Below are positions 30,802 to 35,302 of a stretch of DNA of 35,302 bases, piece after piece. Position numbers and translations under genes: made by a program. The stretch spans positions 1 through 35,302 of the forward strand of contig NZ_CAKRGI010000025.1 of the NCBI RefSeq assembly GCF_934330165.1. The letters are read 5' to 3'. Source of the stretch: an uncultured Mediterraneibacter sp. (lineage in GTDB: Bacteria; Bacillota; Clostridia; Lachnospirales; Lachnospiraceae). The notes under the pieces are model-generated. The model searched no databases, was not told the DNA's origin, and was given only the letters and a program-made list of their open reading frames with translations. The first letter of the stretch is position 1; every line of letters begins with the position of its first letter.

Positions 30802-32099
30802 TATCCTACCTCTTCAATTTCTATATTCGGAGTAGCACCATATTTTCCAACTAAATACCCTTTTCTGATATTGTCTGCGGTCTTTGTAGAAAAATCTGTC
30901 ACACTATAAAGTTCTGACGCACCATCATTCTTTCTCTTATCTGCGAAATAGATCTGATCCTTTCTGATAAGTTCCATATTCATCAATTCTGTATTATGAG
31001 TTGTGAAAATAATCTGTGCACCATTCGTATTCATTCTTTTACTCTGAAACTTTGCAATGATAAAATTTACAAGCATCGGATGTAACTCTTTTTCCAGCTC
31101 ATCAATCAGAAGTACTCCGCCCCGTTTTAAGACTGACTCAATCGCAGGTGCTACAGACATCAATTTTCTCGTGCCGTCTGATTCATCTTCCAAATCCATA
31201 TGATATAACTTCTGTTCTCCATCTGAAGCAATCCCTTTATGAACAGCCTTTGCCCTTACCTGACTCATTTTTAATTTAGTCTCATTACTTTCTGAGGTTT
31301 CAGATAAAACCTTCAAAAATGACGACAATGCTTCTTTCATACCTTCAGGAATGCTTTCAGGAAGCTCAAATCCATTTCTGATCTCTTTATTTTCTATTTT
31401 GAATTGCATTTCCTCAATTCCAAAATCGGCAGCTTTTGCATAATCAGAAATTGCTTTCAACATATTACTGTCATCATAATATTCTAATAATTGTCTCGGA
31501 ATATCTGTATAGTCTCTGGAAAAGAAAATATCTTCCCGAAACCATTTCATTGCGTTGACACATGCTGCATCATTCATCGTACAGGCAATTGAAAAGAACA
31601 ACTGATTTTCTGCGACCGTTGCACTGATCAGCTTCCTTTTTGCTTTATCTTCTGTGAATGAAAATTTCTGTTCTTCTCGCACAAAGACCTGTGCCTTTTG
31701 CCCTTTCGGTGCATGATACAGAGCTTCTTTTACGATTTTTTCTCTTGTTGCCGCAAAAGAATACCAGTACTTTACATCGTCTACAATATAATCGAACTCA
31801 AACTCTGTTGGTTCTTTCATCGAATAATCATTTAATGCAAACGGAGCAACTGGAACTGTTGCTTTTTCATGCTGCATTCTTTGGGCATTTCTAATGAATT
31901 GTACGCCAAGCCAAAATGCTCTGATTACGTTACTCTTTCCTCCACCATTTTTTCCATAAATTGCTGCTCCAGGCAGTAATCTCATATTTCCATATTCAAT
32001 CAGACAATTTTTAAGTGACGAAAGTCCTACCGCTTCCATGGATAAAACTGCTTCGTCACGAAATGATCTGTAATTTTTAAAACGAAATTCTATTAACAT
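30801..32099 (-). CDS. RloA-like AAA ATPase (AbiLi type)
   Basis: 432 residues of the AAA_21/SMC-like ATPase family. Markers are the N-terminal EFRFKNYRSFRDE, Walker A YGKNGGGKSN (about 49-58), an insertion with a helical middle domain, the signature-like ESDGTRKLMS, Walker B GGVLLIDELEKELHPML and H-loop FTTHNTELMN. RloA/AbiLi proteins form an anti-phage system with RloB/AbiLii, which follows here. GGAGGTATAAAAAT precedes the ATG at 32099. It is probably a sensor and switch for the Toprim partner. Confidence 0.92.
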   Translation of the reverse strand: MLIEFRFKNYRSFRDEAVLSMEAVGLSSLKNCLIEYGNMRLLPGAAIYGKNGGGKSNVIRAFWLGVQFIRNAQRMQHEKATVPVAPFALNDYSMKEPTEFEFDYIVDDVKYWYSFAATREKIVKEALYHAPKGQKAQVFVREEQKFSFTEDKAKRKLISATVAENQLFFSIACTMNDAACVNAMKWFREDIFFSRDYTDIPRQLLEYYDDSNMLKAISDYAKAADFGIEEMQFKIENKEIRNGFELPESIPEGMKEALSSFLKVLSETSESNETKLKMSQVRAKAVHKGIASDGEQKLYHMDLEDESDGTRKLMSVAPAIESVLKRGGVLLIDELEKELHPMLVNFIIAKFQSKRMNTNGAQIIFTTHNTELMNMELIRKDQIYFADKRKNDGASELYSVTDFSTKTADNIRKGYLVGKYGATPNIEIEEVG

Positions 32100-32120
32100 A
32101 TTTTTATACCTCCTCTTTCA

Positions 32121-32149
32121 ATTATATTATTAGTTTTATGTAAATTCAA
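32121..32149 (-). promoter_or_regulatory. Promoter of the RloA/RloB operon
   Basis: On the minus strand, TTGAAT (32149-32144), 17 bases, then a perfect TATAAT (32126-32121). Two copies of AAAACTAATAA flank the -35 (32127-32137 and 32156-32166, 29-base spacing) and could be a control site. Confidence 0.75.
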
Positions 32150-32211
32150 TCAATTTTATTAGTTTTTTTAATTATTTTAAACCAATTTAATCATGTGATT
32201 GATTTCAATAC

Positions 32212-32259
32212 AAAAAACAGGTTATTGCATCACTACTATAATTTTGGTGCAATAACCTG
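32212..32259 (-). terminator. Terminator of the surface-protein gene
   Basis: Arms CAGGTTATTGCA (32218-32229) and TGCAATAACCTG (32248-32259) are perfect, and TTTTTTG follows on the minus strand. Confidence 0.9.
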
Positions 32260-32290
32260 CTTTCATTCTTTTTAATATTTACTTTTCTTC

Positions 32291-34192
32291 TCAGGCTCTA
32301 TACTTTTTCTTTTTCCCACTTACAATTAATCCTGCTATTACCGCTCCGCTAAGATACAGCATTGCAAGCATCAGTTCTGCATTTTCATGATCTCCGGTCT
32401 TCGGAGTTCCTGCACTATCTGCTTTCGGATTTGTCTTTGTATTCTGATCTGTCTTACTTCCTGCCTGTGCCGGATTCTTCTCAAGAGCTGCAATGGCGTC
32501 TTCGATCGCTTTCGCCATCTCATCTACTTCTGACTGCTCTTTGATATTTTTACCACGGACAACTGCATTGATTGCTTCTTCTACTTTCGTAAAATCCTTG
32601 TAGTCCGCTTTATTCAGACCATTTGCTTTTTCGATCACCTCATCGACTTTGCTGTAGTCCGCATCTTTATATTCCAATGCTGCGATTGCATCTTCGATCG
32701 CTTTTGCCATCTCCTCTACTTTCGTCTGACTTGCAATCGCTCTTCCTCTGACAACACTTGCTGTCGCTGCATTCAGTCCTTCAACGGATTCATCAGTATA
32801 TACTGTCAGATCCGATGGAATGGATTCCAATGCTGCATCAACAGCACTGTAATCTGCAGGTTCTGCTCCACAAATTGGTGTTCTTCCTTCTACAAAAGTC
32901 CAACCATTATTTTTATCATCCGCATTCAGCATAACGACAAAATCTTCTATTCTCATTTCTGCCAATGATTTTGCGACCGCAGCTTCATGTGCATTTTTAA
33001 CTTCCAAATTACTGTCCGCAAAATAGCAGTTTGTAATTTCACTTCTCTTTGTTGAATCCTGCATAGCAAAAGCATACCGATATGCAGCAGTTCCGATTAC
33101 ACTTCCCGTTGAGTAGCAGTTTTTAATAGAACCATATGCATATCCTGCCGGAGCATCTGTTCCAACAAAAGATGCCATAGAAGCAACTGCCTGTGTCACA
33201 TTTCCGGTAGCATAACAATTTTTGATATTCAGACCCCAAAGACTTCCGGCAAAGCCTCCAGTATATGAACCGCCCGTTACATTTCCGGTGGCATAACAAT
33301 TCTTGATAACCGTTTCTTCATTTTTGTTACCATCTCCCTTGCCGATAAAGCCTCCGACATCTGCACCACCACGAGCATTTGCTTCAACATCCAGTGCAAC
33401 ATCCGCCCTGCTGTATGAAATTTCTGACGCTTCTCCCAGTTCACCAATCAAGCCACCAATTGAACCTTTACCGGATGCTTCATTAATATTACCGGATACA
33501 CTGCATTCTTTAATTCCCTGCGTTCCGTCAAAAGCACCCACAAGTCCTCCAATCCAATAGGCAGCCGCATTGCCGTTCTCCGGTGTAGTCAGATTCATTG
33601 AAAGTTCCGTCACATGGCAGTTTTCAATTCCTCCACTTACAGAACCTGCAAGTCCTCCGGCCAGTCCGATTGCATAACCGGAAACTTTTTTTGCCACACC
33701 GTTTATAGAAACATGATTCAGATTCAGGTTACTGATCTTCCCATCTGCTGCACCAAATAATCCAAATACATCCCCTTCTGCCGGTGTACTTTCTGTTCCA
33801 ATAGTCAGATTGGAAATCGTATGTCCTTTTCCATCAAAATTCCCTGAAAACATAGAATAATCCGAACCTCCGAACAGAACATCGGAAAAAGAGTTCGCGA
33901 TTGGTGTCCAGGATAATCCGTTCAGATTGATATCTTTCGTCAGGACAAAATATTTATCCTCATAACTCTCTCCGCTATTTACCGTACTTGCAAGATATGC
34001 CAGTTCTGCCCCACTAGAAATCTGATATGGATCTTCCTCTGCACCGGTTCCACCTGCAAATGCAGTAGCAACACTGCCATCCCAGGTATCTGAATCCTTC
34101 ACTCCATCTGCTGCCAGCACCGTCATCGGAATCATTGCCATGACAAGGCATACGACCAGCAGAATCGTTAAGAATTTCTTCTTTGTCTTCAT
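32291..34192 (-). CDS. Sortase-anchored surface protein with GLUG and FIVAR-like repeats
   Basis: 633 residues. A signal peptide (1-28, ending VLAAD) precedes an N-terminal region with EDPYQISSGAELAYLA. GLUG repeats follow (about 100-400, with GGLAGSVSGG, IGGLVGAFDG and GGFIGKGDG), forming a predicted beta-helix. Two FIVAR-like helical repeats come next (VDAALESIPSD, VVRGRAIASQTKVEEMAKAI and VEEAINAVVRGKN). The sorting signal is TPKTGD (596-601), a hydrophobic helix and a KKKKYRA tail. The cell-wall motif is PKTG rather than LPxTG. The start at 34192 follows GGAGATGAATG. A TTGAAA-17-TATAAC promoter is present upstream. Likely an adhesin or host-glycan binder. Confidence 0.92.
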   Translation of the reverse strand: MKTKKKFLTILLVVCLVMAMIPMTVLAADGVKDSDTWDGSVATAFAGGTGAEEDPYQISSGAELAYLASTVNSGESYEDKYFVLTKDINLNGLSWTPIANSFSDVLFGGSDYSMFSGNFDGKGHTISNLTIGTESTPAEGDVFGLFGAADGKISNLNLNHVSINGVAKKVSGYAIGLAGGLAGSVSGGIENCHVTELSMNLTTPENGNAAAYWIGGLVGAFDGTQGIKECSVSGNINEASGKGSIGGLIGELGEASEISYSRADVALDVEANARGGADVGGFIGKGDGNKNEETVIKNCYATGNVTGGSYTGGFAGSLWGLNIKNCYATGNVTQAVASMASFVGTDAPAGYAYGSIKNCYSTGSVIGTAAYRYAFAMQDSTKRSEITNCYFADSNLEVKNAHEAAVAKSLAEMRIEDFVVMLNADDKNNGWTFVEGRTPICGAEPADYSAVDAALESIPSDLTVYTDESVEGLNAATASVVRGRAIASQTKVEEMAKAIEDAIAALEYKDADYSKVDEVIEKANGLNKADYKDFTKVEEAINAVVRGKNIKEQSEVDEMAKAIEDAIAALEKNPAQAGSKTDQNTKTNPKADSAGTPKTGDHENAELMLAMLYLSGAVIAGLIVSGKKKKYRA

Positions 34193-34269
34193 TAACCATT
34201 CATCTCCTGTTCTTCCTTTTTTCTTTCACTACAAGTAATTTGCATAGCATATGTAACTATACACGCTAT

Positions 34270-34298
34270 GTTATACACGATAAAAAGACTTTTTTCAA
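34270..34298 (-). promoter_or_regulatory. Promoter of the surface-protein gene
   Basis: On the minus strand, TTGAAA (34298-34293), 17 bases, then TATAAC (34275-34270). A CATAGC-N16-GCTATG dyad lies between this -10 and the ribosome binding site and overlaps the 5' leader. Confidence 0.75.
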
Positions 34299-34341
34299 GA
34301 ACTTTTGGAAATGTATTTACATCAGATCAGCAATTTTCTCC

Positions 34342-35274
34342 TTAAAAAAGATCCAACATATTGTCCAGATAAACCTTTTCCCTGACGTGGATCTGATACT
34401 CGGGTTTCGTCATATAATAAAGCAGAAATTCAAGGATCAATGCACTGCCAAGTCCTCTTCCTTCAATTTTAAAGTTAGTAAATCCCATTGGCAGATAGGT
34501 ATTTTTTATATCCTGGATCCCTATAAATTCTGGATTTTCCATCGCTTTGGAAAATTGATATCCTTCCGTCCCATCCGGTGCGGCACATCGATGATCCGGA
34601 CAGTCCTCCCCAAGATTCTGCCGACTGACCACTTCATAACATTGTTTTCGTTCTTTACATCCCGACCAGCAACACTCATTGCATAAAAATTCTACTTTGA
34701 CTTTCTGTGATTCTGTCAGCGTATCTAACTGACGCAAAGATTTGTTCAGACGAAAATCCGGTACAACATAACGGAACTCTTCCCTGTTGACTTCCTCCAC
34801 AAACTGCTGAAAATCGGTCAGTACCTTCGTAGTCGAAGAAACAAAATACAGATCCGGATAAGTCCGCTTCAGATAATTCAGTAAGAGATCGGAATGGACG
34901 ATCACTCCATTTTGAACTGCATCCCCCTCTGCGAACCTAGCACAAAGACTGTTGCATTTCCTATCTGAAAGATGTTCTTTCCGAACCAGGGAATTGCTGA
35001 AAGTAAGACGGGCAGAAATACCGTATTCCTTCAAGAGTGCCAGAACTTCCCGTGGATCGTGGTCTCCTTCTCCGATACGTCCACCACCCCACAGACAGTC
35101 GGCTGGTGCACCGTAGATTGAACCGATCTCGCACCAGTCATAAAAATATTCTCTATGCTCACGAAATAGCGGCAGAAATACGCGATAGAGTTCATAAAAT
35201 TCAAATAACCCCGGAAGATGGTAACTGATATGCTCCCTTTTAGGTAGACAAGTATAATAATAAAAACTTGTTGC
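34342..35274 (-). CDS. Cys-rich U32-peptidase-like TIM-barrel protein, start codon not evident
   Basis: An open frame of 311 codons with no ATG or GTG near its 5' end; conserved-looking sequence starts at about 35240 (REHISYHLPGLFEFYELYRV). Features: WCEIGSIYGAPADCLWGGGR, VIVHSDLLLNYL, FVSSTTKVLTD, a Cys cluster (FLCNECCWSGCKERKQC, then CPDHRC) and FKIEGRGLGSALILEF near the end. The Cys cluster and KIEGR motif resemble U32-family proteins (YegQ/YhbU group), known to take part in RNA hydroxylation and collagenase-like functions. An upstream in-frame TTG exists at 35034 but would remove conserved sequence. A hairpin with T-run overlaps the expected start, so the 5' end may have been rearranged. 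Confidence 0.65.
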   Translation of the reverse strand, partial: ATSFYYYTCLPKREHISYHLPGLFEFYELYRVFLPLFREHREYFYDWCEIGSIYGAPADCLWGGGRIGEGDHDPREVLALLKEYGISARLTFSNSLVRKEHLSDRKCNSLCARFAEGDAVQNGVIVHSDLLLNYLKRTYPDLYFVSSTTKVLTDFQQFVEEVNREEFRYVVPDFRLNKSLRQLDTLTESQKVKVEFLCNECCWSGCKERKQCYEVVSRQNLGEDCPDHRCAAPDGTEGYQFSKAMENPEFIGIQDIKNTYLPMGFTNFKIEGRGLGSALILEFLLYYMTKPEYQIHVREKVYLDNMLDLF

Positions 35275-35302
35275 CTAGAAGGGAGTTTTTTATTGGGAAG
35301 AA
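35233..35302 (+). repeat. Inverted repeat with T-run at the right edge, terminator or element end
   Basis: Arms beginning CTCCCTTTTAGGTAGACAAG (35233-35252) and CTTGTTGCCTAGAAGGGAG (35268-35286) pair with few mismatches, around an AT-rich loop containing TATAAT, and TTTTTTATTGGG follows. This fits a plus-strand Rho-independent terminator. It could also be the end of a mobile element that displaced the 5' end of the U32-like gene. The window ends too soon to tell. Confidence 0.6.

Noticed and set aside
1..35302. CRISPR array
   Set aside because: No set of regularly spaced 20-40 bp repeats with unique spacers was seen. The 15-bp iterons at 25721-25770 and the 35-bp duplication at 23972-24041 are too few and unspaced.

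Overview
The window looks like the chromosome of a gut-type Lachnospiraceae (Clostridia, Bacillota). Supporting signs are moderately AT-rich DNA, strong AGGAGG-type ribosome binding sites, TTGACA/TATAAT promoters, the DUF1836 and YerC/YecD regulators, HAAS-domain (DUF1700-like) membrane proteins, a HAAS-SEDS gene paired with a PadR regulator, a GH95 fucosidase and a sortase-anchored GLUG/FIVAR surface protein. Genus and species cannot be fixed from the sequence alone. Most genes lie on the minus strand, so operons read from right to left.

Layout. 1-8.1 kb holds housekeeping and small conserved genes: rlmD (running off the left edge, with an unusual C-terminal extension), an acidic 80-residue membrane protein, pcrA, DUF1836 (+), yerC, a zinc-ribbon/4-TM protein (+), and two small minus-strand genes. 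8.2-9.1 kb is a seven-tRNA operon (Pro, Gly, Arg, His, Gln, Lys, Leu) with a consensus promoter and an apparent internal terminator before tRNA-Leu. 9.2-11.5 kb is a compact operon of a THUMP RNA methyltransferase, rdgB and a YfcE-like phosphodiesterase. 11.6-12.7 kb has an Asn/Ser/Lys-rich 77-residue protein and a DUF1700 membrane protein. 12.9-16.2 kb is a two-gene unit: a membrane pseudokinase-like protein overlapping a large Ig-like membrane-anchored exoprotein.

16.4-22.8 kb contains glf (UDP-galactopyranose mutase) and an operon of zinc-dependent phospholipase C, an ABC ATPase and a giant FtsX permease with a long coiled coil. A 33-bp dyad in that operon's promoter looks like a repressor site. 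23.07-23.41 kb is ssrA (tmRNA, plus strand), followed by a terminator and a gene remnant. 24.0-25.8 kb is a PadR regulator with a HAAS-SEDS membrane protein, preceded by three 15-bp iterons over the promoter. 25.9-28.3 kb is a GH95 alpha-L-fucosidase.

28.4-29.4 kb is a small accessory scar: the tail of a phage minor capsid protein, a frame-broken polymorphic-toxin C-terminus and an intact probable immunity gene. It resembles the 3' end of a prophage MuF-type toxin locus. 29.4-32.1 kb carries a hexapeptide acetyltransferase and a RloA/RloB (AbiL-like, PARIS-related) ATPase-Toprim pair, probably anti-phage. 32.3-34.2 kb is the cell-wall surface protein. 34.3-35.3 kb is a Cys-rich, U32-like protein whose start is missing or displaced at a hairpin.

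The most interesting items are the decayed MuF toxin/immunity cassette, the pseudokinase/Ig-like membrane pair, the RloAB defence pair, the PadR iteron array controlling a SEDS protein with an altered catalytic motif, and a recurring pattern in which the 3' end of a gene is imperfectly duplicated just past its stop codon (three separate genes).
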